A stretch of DNA of 64,000 bases from Cryptomeria japonica (taxonomy: Eukaryota > Streptophyta > Pinopsida > Cupressales > Cupressaceae): contig NC_081410.1 of assembly GCF_030272615.1 (NCBI RefSeq), positions 126,954,140 through 127,018,139 of the forward strand, written 5' to 3'. The position numbers and the translations under genes were made by a program. The notes below the pieces were generated by a model that was not told the origin of the DNA, ran no database searches, and saw only the letters and a program-made list of their open reading frames with translations. Position 1 is the first letter of the stretch. The number at the start of each line of letters is the position of its first letter. Positions 1 to 10,850 of the stretch are shown in pieces.

Positions 1-2195
1 TTCTTGTTCTCATTTTCATAAATACTCTTTTTTATATACATTGAAAAAAATCTGAGAATGTAACCATATATATATATAATTTATTCCAAATGAAAATGAA
101 TATATTTAATATTGCAAGTAAACTTAATGTAAAAAAATCATGTCCTTCGAAAACTATTTCGAATGGGTATCGGGCGGCATGTAGGGTAGTGGAGGCAGTT
201 AACGTAACCGCCGGGGAAGTGGTACCCTCCACTTCCCTTGTGGTCACTGTCACGGCAGTGGCTGCAGGGTAGTGGAGGGGACCATGGGGTCCCCTCATCA
301 CTGCGGGCCTGCTTCTGCAGACGCGCAGTGGTGATGGGACCCATGGGCCCCACTCCCCACTAATCCTTAAACAAAGATCCGCCTATCTTTTTTTTTTATA
401 TATATTTATTTTTATTTAAATTTTTTTTATATAAATATAAATGTATAAATTTCAATTTAGGAATTGTTAATTCTTTTCTTAGTATAAATTTTAAGTTATT
501 AAATTTAACTTAGAAAAATTTATAAATATCGGGGATTAATGTGTAGTAAATTCATAATTAATTTATCTTAAGTAAATTTTATATTTGTAAATTATATAAT
601 TAGAGTTGTTCAAACCATTTAAGATCCATTGGGGCACTTAGTTGGCATTTTGGCAATTAATACATATTAGTATGATTTGAACCAAATGTCTAAGCTAATT
701 ACTATTTTCGGGTCCAATGACTCTATAAGTGATTATTCTCATGATAGAAATCAATGCGTTTCTCAACCTTGCATGTAACTTACTCTATCCTTGCTTCATG
801 CGAATTACTTAATTGCATTTATTTTTTTCTTCATCTTCATGCAAGTCATATATTCTAGTTTTGAATATTAAATAATTTAGTTATGGTTTTTATTCTATGT
901 AGTTCATCAAGTAGTTATTTCAATTAATTGAGCTTTTCAATGTTTAATTATGCATGTTCCATTCATAATTGTTTCCAAGCATATTTTTCGTAAGTTTCTT
1001 AGTTAAGAAAAATAAATAAAGGAAGTCGGAAAAACCAAAACCTAGCAGTGTTCGGTATATACAGTGCCTCTGGGTCACGCTTACGGGTAATGCCGTCGTG
1101 TTGAACTACTGCACTTAACACCTAATAAAGTTGCATCAACAACGTCTGTGGCATCATCCCTATAAATCGTCGAGGAGTAATAAGGGACACTTGGAAGTTA
1201 AAATCCAAGGGGTGGGTAATCCCCCTTGGATAGATAATCTAATAAGATAACCCTTAAATGATTTTTCATCCATTGAGTTAAACCATAGTAAACCCCCTTA
1301 AGGTTATTTGAGTGAAATACTTTTATGAAATTGATATAATCTCGAAGAGTTGTTGACGATTGACAATTGGTCAAGGGTGACGCTTATGATAGGTATTAGG
1401 ATGTAGTTCTTTAGGTCACAAACAATAGGCCATCTTGAGCCTTTCTTTAAGTGCTACCACCGTGGGTAGCAACCGCAAAGAAACTGTCTGGGAAATTGAC
1501 CCTAGAAAGGATTGCGTACCCACTAATCAGTTTACATCAAACCATAGATTAGAAAATAGAATTACATACTTTACACCTTGATCCCATGCCGAAACGGGTA
1601 TGTAGGCAGTCTTGGGACGAAGTTGTCCCCAGTACTCAGGCGTTCGTGGGTGGGGTATAGGCTTGGTAAAGAAGGATTGAGTAGAATCCTAATTTGAAAG
1701 ATAAGTATAATAAAATGGAAAAAGTAATTCAATGCATACTCGGAAGGAATCTCGTATGGATTCGCTTGACTTCCCGAGGTTGTAAGCGAAATTCCAAGGC
1801 AGAATTCAAGCTTGTATTATGTTATTTAATTACTCCTAAGGAAGACAACCTCGGTGCACTTTTGTTAGAAGAGTGTAGTACTTAGTGAGTGGCTCAGGAC
1901 CTGAATGGTCCTGATGAGTCTAAGTCTCTGGCCAGAGCACCTCCTATCCCGATTGGATAGATGCCTACCTCGTATGGGTAGATGCCTATCCCGTATTGGA
2001 TAGATGAAATCTTATGTCTCGTATGGATAGATGCCTAACCCGTATGGTTAGATGCTCATCCCGGATTGATGAATGCCTAATCCAAATGGATGGATGCCCA
2101 AAGTATGTGATTGAATCAAACACAATGATTAAATTAAACAAAAAAAAGAAAAAAGAGGTCACATTTTCTTGAGTTAAGTATGGTGGGTTATTACA
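1..2195 (+). repeat. 5' LTR (3' two thirds) of the gypsy element
   Basis: Base 1 aligns with base 8138 in the 3' LTR, and the two stay colinear to the LTR end ...ATTACA at 2195, directly before the primer-binding site. A GC-rich block at about 172-355, rich in short self-complementary segments, stands out from AT-rich surroundings and is present in both LTRs. Near the 3' end (about 1938-2098) are short degenerate repeats built on GGATAGATGCC. Open frames here are short and not conserved between the two LTRs, so no gene is called. Confidence 0.93.
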
Positions 2196-2197
2196 TG

Positions 2198-2210
2198 TGG
2201 TATTAGAGCA
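2198..2210 (+). other. primer-binding site (initiator tRNA-Met type)
   Basis: TGGTATTAGAGCA begins two bases after the LTR end. It matches the usual complement of the initiator tRNA-Met 3' end (TGGTATCAGAGC) with one C-to-T difference. Confidence 0.88.
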
Positions 2211-2344
2211 AAGGTTCAAATCTAGGCCTTGTGCTCACTTCAATTTATACAACTAAGGGAATGTTTTGCAATGGTAGAAATTAAATTTTAAAATCCTAAA
2301 TCAAAAACTAACTACATAATTTAACTTTTAGGTAAAACCCTAGA

Positions 2345-3559
2345 ATGGCTAGAGGAAGGGGAAGAGGAAGACGTACTACCACTAGGAGACAAAGGGAAGC
2401 TAACCATGAGGAAAACCATGAAGAAAACCATGAAGAAAACCATGAAGAAGACCATGAAGGGGATCAACATAACCCAGGAAATAATGAAGATGGGGTCGAG
2501 GCTATAATCAACCTTCTAACCGAACAAAGAGATAAAATCAACTTCTTGGAACAATCAATGCAGGACCTTAGGGCAAGGCATAATGACATTGAAAATCAAA
2601 GTGGTACTAAAAATGGAAACCTTGGTAGCAATCAAGGGAATATGATGAGTAATAGAAAAGAAAATAACATATTGGAACTCTCCAAGAATTTAAAGAAAAT
2701 CACCCCTCCTAAGTTCGATGGGAGGCAAATTGGTGAAGGAGCTAAGAATTGGTTAAATGAAATGGAAAAGTATTTTGAACTAAGAGATTTTAGCAAAACA
2801 ACCAAGGCCTTATGGGGTTCCTATCAACTCACAGGGGAGGCAGCTAGTTGGTGGACCAACACCAAGGAGCAAAATGGGTATAGCAGGGATACGATCACAT
2901 GGGATCAATTTGTTCACCACTTCCGAGAGAGGTGGCTCCCTCAATTGTTCTTTGATGAGAAGGTGACAAAATTCCATAATCTACATCAAGGGCCCCTATT
3001 AGTCCAACAATATTGGGATAAGCTCACCAAATTGCTTAAGTATGTACCTATGTACCAGAAAGATGAAGAAGGCCAAGCGAGGAAGTTCATTTTGGGACTA
3101 AATACCAACATAGGGGCAGAGGTTGACATGCATGGACCCAAAAACATGAACAAAGTGCTTGAAAAGTCCCTAAGGCAAGAGAGGAAGATTCAAATACTAG
3201 CAGGGCAGAACCATAATGGGAACCACTCTTTTAAAAGGAAGTAGGAATTCAAGGGGAACACTAACTTCAACAAGAGTCAAAGGGATAATTCTTTCGAAAG
3301 AAGACCACCCCCTAATCAATATCAGAGGAATGGAAATAATAACAATAACATGGGCAACTATAATAGGAATAACCAGCAGAACAGGATAACTTATCCACCC
3401 AGGGCCAATGAAACAAGGAATGATCCCCCTAGGAATCAAGGCAGGAGGGGTCCTCTAGGTGGATGCTTCATTTGTGGGGGAAACCATTTTGCTAGAGAGT
3501 GTCCCAGGATGCAAGGTCGGATTAGGGACAATCAACCCCAACAAGGGCCCCAAAAATAG
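2345..3559 (+). pseudogene. gypsy Gag, interrupted by a stop
   Basis: The frame starts at ATG 2345 and is broken by TAG at 3242-3244, then continues in the same frame to TAG 3557-3559. The N-terminus is basic (Arg/Gly rich), followed by a short acidic tandem repeat of NHEE units near residues 20-38 (2405-2455). The retrotransposon gag domain follows, with recognisable WW and LPQLFFDEKV segments. A CCHC zinc knuckle of the pattern C-x2-C-x4-H-x4-C lies at about 3463-3505. Both stops sit where glutamine is plausible and fit CAG-to-TAG change. Frame continues into protease without a shift. Confidence 0.9.
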
Positions 3560-3607
3560 ATTCATGTAGCAGTTAGGAACCGAAGAGGAAGATTCCAGAA
3601 TGTTCCC

Positions 3608-6600
3608 ATGGAAACTACAGGTACACTATTTGAACAACCAATTTCAATTCTAATTGACACTGGGTCATCTGAATGTTTCATCTCACCTGAATTAGTAAGC
3701 AAATATACAATAAAGGTTAATCAAATGGAGTCATCATGGACAGTTCAATATGGGGATAAGGCAACTAGGGAAGTAACTAAGTGTTTGTCGAGGGCAAGGG
3801 TACAATTTCCTGAGTTTGAAACAAGGGTAGATCTCTATGTGGCACCCCTATGATTATATGATGTAATTATTGGAATGAGTTGGTTAACAGACCATCGAGC
3901 TAATGTAGATTGCTATAACAAAGTTGTTGAATGCTTGGATGACGGGGGGAAAAGGGTCAAAATCCAAGGAAAGTTTAACCCCATTAGTATAGAAACCATA
4001 TCAGCCATGCAATTAAAGAAGGAAAGAAGAAGAGGAGGCCTAATCTATATAGTTGAAATTGATGAAGGAAAAGAGGAAAATACCCCAACCTTTGAAAATA
4101 CCCCTTTCTTAAAATAATTCAAGGATGTATTTCCAAAAGAATTATCCGGCTTACCTCCTAAAAGGAAGTTTGACTTTTCTATCGGCGTACTACTGGGAGC
4201 TGAACTAGTGTCAAGGGCACCTTACCGAATGAACATAACTGAATTACAAGAACTCAAGATGCAATTAGAGGAACTCTTAGCTAAGGGATTAATAAGGCCA
4301 AGTGTATCACCATGGGGAGTGCCAGTATTATTTGTTAAGAACAAGGATGGAACCTTAAGACTATGCATCGACTATAGGATGTTGAACAAGGTCACAATAA
4401 AGAATATGTATCCCTTACCTCACATAGAGGATCTTTTTGACCAAATGAAAGGAGCAGTAGTTTTCTCAAAGATAGACCTTTGGTCAGGGTACCATCAACT
4501 CAGAATTAAGGAGGAGGACATTCCAAAGACAACTTTCAGGACTAGATATGGGCATTATGAGTTCATAGTAGTTCCTTTTGGTGTAACCAATGCCCCAGCT
4601 GCATTTATGAACCTAATGAATAGTGTACTCCATGACTACTTGGACAAATTTGTTTTGGTATTTCTGGATGACATATTGATTTACTCTAGGAATGAAGAGG
4701 AACATTTAGTACACCTACAAATTGTTTTGCAAAGGTTGAGAGAACATAAGTTATATGGGAAATTGTCAAAATGTGCCTGCTTCGAGGAAAAGATTCACTA
4801 CCTTGGGCATATAATATCAAAGGAAGGAATAGCAGTTGATCTAGACAAGATAAAGGCAATAGTAGAATGGCCTATCCCTAAAAAAGTTTCAGAGGTAAGA
4901 AGCTTTATGGGGCTAGCAGGTTACTATAGGAGGTTTGTGGAAGAATTCTCTAAGATAGCAAACCCCATCACCTCATTACAGAGGAAGGGTAAAAGGTTTG
5001 TGTGGACAGAACAAAGTGATAAGGCATTCCAGATCTTGAAGGGAAAACTAACTTCAACACCCATTCTAAAAGTACGAGATCCGAATGGACACTTCACAGT
5101 CGTAACTGATGCTTCTATCGAAGGTTTAGGAGTACTTGTCCAAGATGAAGGGGTAGTAGCTTACAAATCCAAGAAGATGAAGACTCATGAAGTCAATTAT
5201 GCACCCCACGACTTAGAGTTAGCAGTGATTGTGCATGCCCTATAGAAATGGAGACACTTCTTACTAGGGAAGCCCTTTGAGTTAAAGTCAGATAACCAGG
5301 GACTAAAGTACATCTTCACCCAACCCCACTTAAATGATAGACAAAGAAGGTGGTTAGAGTTTCTAAGTGAATATGACTTTGAAATTGAATATATTAAGGG
5401 GAAGGAAAATAGGGTGGCAGATGCTTTGAGTAGGAGGAGACACTTGATGACTATAGCAACTTTCAAAACTTCTTTCAAAAGACAATTAAAGGATGAGTAG
5501 GAACATGACCCATGGTATGAGCAAGTCAAATTGACTTTAGAATACAATCCAACCAATCCTAAGGTTGAAGGGTATCATTAGACGAAGATGGGTTGCTCAG
5601 ATACAACAATAGAATCTATATTCCAAATTCAGGAGGCTTAAGGGAAGTAGTCTTGTCAGAGGCTCACAATGCCCCTTATTCAGGGCACCCGGGAGTTAAC
5701 GAACTTTATGCAGACCTAAAGAAGTTATACTTTTGGCAAGGGATGAAGAATGACTTAGTCAAGTATGTGGCTAAATATTTGGAGTGTCAAAGAGTAAAGG
5801 CAGAACATAGACATCCAACTAGATTATTACTGTTACATGATGTATCTCAACACAAGTGGCAAGTTATTAGCATGGATTTTGTGCAAGGGTTACCCATGTC
5901 ACCTTCTAGGCATGATACAATAATGGTGGTAATTGACAAACTCACTAAGGTGGTACACTTTATACCAGGGAATCTAACGAATGACGCACCTACCTTGGCT
6001 AGGCGCTTTGTTAAGGAAATATTTAGGTTACATGGAATGCTAGAGAAAATCATATCAGATAGAGATGATAGATTCACTTCAAGGTTTTGGACAACTCTTC
6101 AATCAGCTCTGGGAACTTAGCTAAATTTTAGCACTGCATACCATCCTGAAACCGACAGTCAAACAGAAAGGACAAATCAGATTTTGGAAGACCTACTTCG
6201 CATGTACTGCATGGACCAATAGAAGAAATGGGAAGAGTACCTACCTCTGGTAGAGTTTGCTTACAATAATACATATCAAACATCCTTGGGAATGGCACCT
6301 TTTGAAGCATTGTATGGTAGACCATGTCGAACACCTTTGAGTTGGGATAGTCTTGAAGATAGAGTAATTGTTGGGCCAGATATGTTGAAGGAGATGGAAA
6401 GGAAAACTAAGGAAATTAGATAGAGATTGAAAGAAGCCTCAGATAGGCAAAAAAGTTATGCAGACAAGAACAAGACACCAAGGGAGTTTGAGGTGGGAGA
6501 GAAAGTCTTCCTAAGGCTTAGGCCACACAAGAGTTCCATAAGGTTTGGGAAAAAGACTAAGCTTGCACCTCATTATGTTGGACCCTTTGAAATATTGGAA

Positions 6601-6915
6601 AGGATTAATCCAGTTGCATACCGGTTGGCCTTACCTCCCTAGTTGAGCCGAATCCATGATGTCTTCCATGTATCTCTTCTTAAAAAGTTTGTACCTGATG
6701 AGAAACATATTTTGAATTGGGATGCTTTACAGGTCCAGGAAATGGGAGGAATAATGAGAGAGCCATTCAAAATCTTGGAGAGGCGCCAGTGCTAATTCCG
6801 CAACAGAGAGGTTGATCAATGCAAAGTGCAATGGAACCAGTATGATGAAAAGAATGCCACATGGGAAGATACTAAGGAAATGCAACAGTTGTTCCCTTTT
6901 TTTGTTTTAAACTAA
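3608..6915 (+). pseudogene. gypsy Pol: PR-RT-RNase H-IN-chromodomain, degenerate
   Basis: Protease has the LIDTGSS active site at about 3650. Reverse transcriptase spans about 4200-4750 with the FLDD catalytic motif near 4665. RNase H shows TDAS at about 5105. Integrase has a zinc-binding region near 5660-5790, in which the first cysteine of the CxxC pair is Tyr, then the DDE core (MDF near 5875, SDRDDRF near 6055, QTE near 6160), a GPF module near 6580 and a chromodomain-like tail after about 6755. Stops lie at 3851, 4115, 5243, 5498, 6118, 6220, 6421, 6640 and 6793. A one-base frameshift lies near 5578-5581. Six of these nine stops are TAG. The last codon ends at 6915. Confidence 0.95.
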
Positions 6916-6975
6916 TCATGAACTATAGACTCTTTTGGATTCATTCAATAAGTGCATTGGGATGATGCACAAATT

Positions 6976-6988
6976 AAGGGGGGGAGGA
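6976..6988 (+). other. polypurine tract
   Basis: A purine-only run (AAGGGGGGGAGGA) immediately precedes the 3' LTR start TGTCACAACCC at 6989, as expected for plus-strand priming. Confidence 0.92.
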
Positions 6989-8200
6989 TGTCACAACCCT
7001 CCTTTATCACTTTTGATTTAAATACAATTCTATTATGCTTTTTTGGTTAAGCTATTAAAACTGATTGAATAAATGTTATAAAAGAATAAAAATAATAATA
7101 AGCACACACACACACACTTGGAGAGTATAATTCAAAGGCATTATTTTTATTTTATTTATTTTTCCCACTCCCAATTATGGCACATGTTGTAGGAGGAATT
7201 AGAAGCTTCTAGAGGAATCTCCACCACCTTGCATGTAACTCCCCCACTAAGTTTTTAATCAATTTGCATGAGTCCAATATTGGAAAAGAATCTCTTTTTT
7301 AATTAAATTCTCTAGATAGTGGAATTGAGGGATTTTTCTTATAAAATTGTATGCAAGTTTCAAAGAAGGGAGTTGATTATGTTTTGAATAAAATTTCCCA
7401 AGTTTATAGTAGTAGGATCTTCTTTGGTAGTCTCATTTTCGTTGCAGGATTTTTAAGTTGTTGTTTGAAGGATTTCTCTCAAGTTGCAAGGAAGGATCAA
7501 AAGGATAGCTAGAGGATTCAACATCAAGCTTTGATAAGCCAGGTTCTCTTCTTGTCATTTCACATTCACATATGAGAAATGGTATTATCCAAAATATAAT
7601 TTCTAGATCTTCTCTTCTTATTTAGGAATAAATATTGATAAAATACTTTCACATAATGCATGTAAAAGATAGTTTTATTATTTATTTATTTCCCTTAGGA
7701 AATATGCACATGATCTTGCTTTATGCTTTTCCAAAGATTTAGATCTATCCAAAAATCATATTTCCCTTATTTAAAATTCTTTTTCTGAGATTAAAAAAAT
7801 CTTCCCCGTGTGATTAAATGATATGAATCTTAATATTTATTCTTCTCTTGAATTCTTTTCTCTGGCTCTTCGCATGGAAATCTGAAAGTAAAATCTCATC
7901 CTTTAATTAAATTTTACTTCTCTGTGAACAGAAAAGTCTGATAATAAAATATAAACCTTGCCGTGTTCATTATTCACTGTGGGAAATATTATTTTTTTCC
8001 TCTCAGAAAGCCCTCTCTCTGTGAATATTAATTTTCTGATTACTGTTTTAAACAATTTGCCTACCTTTGTGATAACTTAATTATCTATTTCAGTTCTGAA
8101 GCAAATCTCTCTATTTTAATTCATTCCTATGAATAAATTCTTGTTCTCATTTTCATAAATACTCTTTTTTATATACATTGAAAGAAATATGAGAATGTAA

Positions 8201-8258
<58 letters not shown>

Positions 8259-10364
8259 CAAATGAAAATGAATATATTTAATATTGCAAGTAAACTTAAT
8301 GTAAAATAATCATGTCCTTCGAAATCTATTTCGAATGGGTATCGGGCAGTGTGCAGGGTAGTGGAGGCGGTTAATGTAACCACTGGGGAAGCGGTACCCT
8401 CCACTTCCCCTGCGGTCACTATCACGGCAGTGGCTACAGGGTAGTGGAGGGGACCACGGGGTCCCCTCATCACTGCAGGCTTGCTTCCGTAGACCCGCAG
8501 TGGTGATGGGACTCGTGGGCCCCACTCCCCACTAACCCTTAAACAAAGATTCGCTATCTTCTTTTTTTTTAAATATTTATTTTTATTAAAGTTTTTTTTT
8601 ATATAAATATAAATGTATAAATTTCAATTTAGGAATTGTTAATTCTTTTCTTAGTATAAATTTTAAGTTATTAAATTTAACTTAGAAAAATTTATAAATA
8701 TCGGGGATTAATGTGTAGTAAATTCATAATTAATTTATCTTAAGTAAATTTTATATTTGTAAATTATATAATTAGAGTTGTTCAAATCATTTAAGATCCA
8801 TTGGGGCACTTAGTTGGCATTTTGGCAATTAATTCATATTAGTATGATTCGAACCAAATGTCTAAGCTAATTACTATTTTCGAGTCTAGTGACTCTATAA
8901 GTGATTATTCTCATGATAGAAATCAACGCATTTCTCAACCTTGCATGTAACTTACTCTATCCTTGCTTCATGCGAATTACTTAATTGCATTTATTTTTTT
9001 CTTCATCTTCATGCAAGTCATATATTCTAGTTTTGAATATTAAATAATTTAGTTATGGTTTTTATTCTATATAGTTCATCAAGTAGTTATTTCAATTAAT
9101 TGAGCTTTTCAATGTTTAATCATGCATGTTCAATTCATAATTGTTTCCAAGCATACATTTTTCGTAAGTTTCTTAGTTAAGAAAACTAAATAAAGGAAGT
9201 CAGAAAAACCAAAACCTAGCAGTGTTTGGTATATACAGTGCCTCTGGGTCACGCTTACGAGTAATGTCGTCATGTTGAACTACTGCACTTAACACCTAAT
9301 AAAGCTGCATCAACGACGTATGTGGCATCGTTCCTATAAATCGTCGGGGAGTAATAAGGGACACTTGGAAGTTAAAATCCAAGGGGCGGGTAATCCCCCT
9401 TGGATCGATAATCTAATAAGATAACCCTTAAATGATTTTTCATCTGCTGAGTTAAACCACAGTAAACCCCCTTAAGGTTATTTGAGTGAAATACTTTTAT
9501 GAAATTGATATAATCTTCAAGAGTTGTTGACGATTGACAATTGGTCGAGGGTGACGTTTATGATAGGTATTAGGATGTGGTTGTTTAGGTCACAAACAAT
9601 AGGCCATCTTGAGCCTTTCTTTAAGTGCTACCACCGTGGGTAGCAACCGCAGAGAAACTATCTGAGACATTGACCCTAGAAAGGGTTGCGTACCCACTAA
9701 TCAGTTTACATCAAACCATAGATTAGAAAATAGAACTACATAATTTATGCCTTGATCCTGTGCTGAAAAGGGTATGTAGGCAGTCTTGGGATGGAGTTGT
9801 CCCTAGTACTCAGGCATTCGTGGGTAGGGTCTAGGCTTGGTAAAGAAGGATTGAGTAGAATCCTAATTTGAAAGATAAGTATAATAAAATGGAAAAAGTA
9901 ATTCAATGCATACTCGGAAGGAATCCCGTATGGATTCACTTGACTTCTTGAGGCTGTAAGCGAAATTTTGAGGTGGAATTCAAGCTTGTATTATGTTATT
10001 TAATTACTCCTAAGGACGGCAACCTCGGTGCACTTCTGTTAGAAGAGTGTAGTACTTAGTGAGTGGCTTAGGAGCTGAATGGTCCTGATGAGTCTAAGTC
10101 TCTGGCCATAGCACCTCCTATCCCGATTGGATAGATGCCTAACCCGTATGGGTAGATGCCTATCCTATATTGGATGGATGAAATCTTATGTCCCGTATGG
10201 ATAGATGCCTAACCCGTATGGTTAGATGCTCATCCCGGATGGATGAATGCCTAATCCAAATGGATGGATGCCCAGAGTATGCAATTGAATCAAACACAAT
10301 GATTAAATAAATAAAAAAAAAAAGAGGTCGCATTTTGTTGAGTTAAGTATGGTGGGCTATTATA
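6989..10364 (+). repeat. 3' LTR of the gypsy element (3,376 bp, complete)
   Basis: It starts TGTCACAACCC after the polypurine tract and ends at the point matching the 5' LTR terminus (...CTATTATA, diverged from TTATTACA). It contains a CA microsatellite near 7105-7118 and a 27-unit AT microsatellite. No coding content beyond chance frames. Confidence 0.93.
8203..8256. repeat. AT dinucleotide microsatellite, 27 units
   Basis: An uninterrupted (AT)27 run in the 3' LTR. The same site in the 5' LTR (66-77) has six units, so the expansion happened after insertion and accounts for most of the length difference between the LTRs. Confidence 0.95.
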
Positions 10365-10389
10365 ATGGTTGACATTGTCTCATAGAGAG

Positions 10390-10850
10390 TGATGATGAGA
10401 AAATTTTAAGCAAATGCAATTGCTTGTTGTAAAATCAATCTCTACAACCTTTGCTAGCATCCTCACAACTTGTGGGAGTCTTGGAATATGGCACAATTAT
10501 CCATCGAAGAATACAAGATGAGCCAAATGTTCGAATTGCAATTGCCCTAGAGGATATGAATACAAAATGTGAAAACATAAACAAGGCTTATGAACTATTT
10601 TATATTCCTTATTAACGTACATAATTGGGTAAGCAAGGTTGATTTGGGTTTTTGGGAATGGAGCAATCTCCAAACCTAGAGCTAGTGTTTGGGCTTGTGA
10701 CATGGTGTAATTATGAATAGATTTTGTGCTAGTACAAATCAAGTCTTGTTCACCACAAATATGGACAATAATGGTTGTGGGTTAGACTTAGAAACTTTTG
10801 AACAAATGCAATTGATTAGTGTCCATTTGTCATATGAAATAATTTTGAAA
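10390..10850 (+). pseudogene. PPR-protein relic (two degenerate repeats)
   Basis: Shifting frames give text typical of plant pentatricopeptide repeat proteins: FKQMQLL at about 10398, FASILTTCGSL near 10450, GTIIHRRIQ near 10490, then ALEDMNTKCENINKAYELF near 10540-10600, which parallels the usual 'ALVDMYAKCGNIEKARELF' pattern. A second repeat start, TFEQMQLISV, appears near 10795. Several frameshifts and stops break it. It begins within 30 bases of the gypsy 3' LTR, so that element may have landed in or beside an already dead PPR gene. RNA editing or targeting function is not expected from this remnant. Confidence 0.7.

Larger units (their letters stand above)
1..10364 (+). mobile_element. 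Ty3/gypsy chromodomain LTR retrotransposon, left end off-window
   Basis: Direct repeats at 1-2195 and 6989-10364 flank a primer-binding site, gag-pol and a polypurine tract in the standard order. Pol order is protease, reverse transcriptase, RNase H, integrase, then a C-terminal chromodomain-like segment, which places it among chromoviruses. The very long LTRs (3.38 kb) resemble the Tekay/Del lineage. About 1,149 bp of the 5' LTR lie outside the window, so the left target-site duplication cannot be checked. The LTRs differ by roughly 3% in AT-rich parts and about 10% in a GC-rich block. The element is immobile: gag-pol has 11 stops and one frameshift. Confidence 0.95.
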
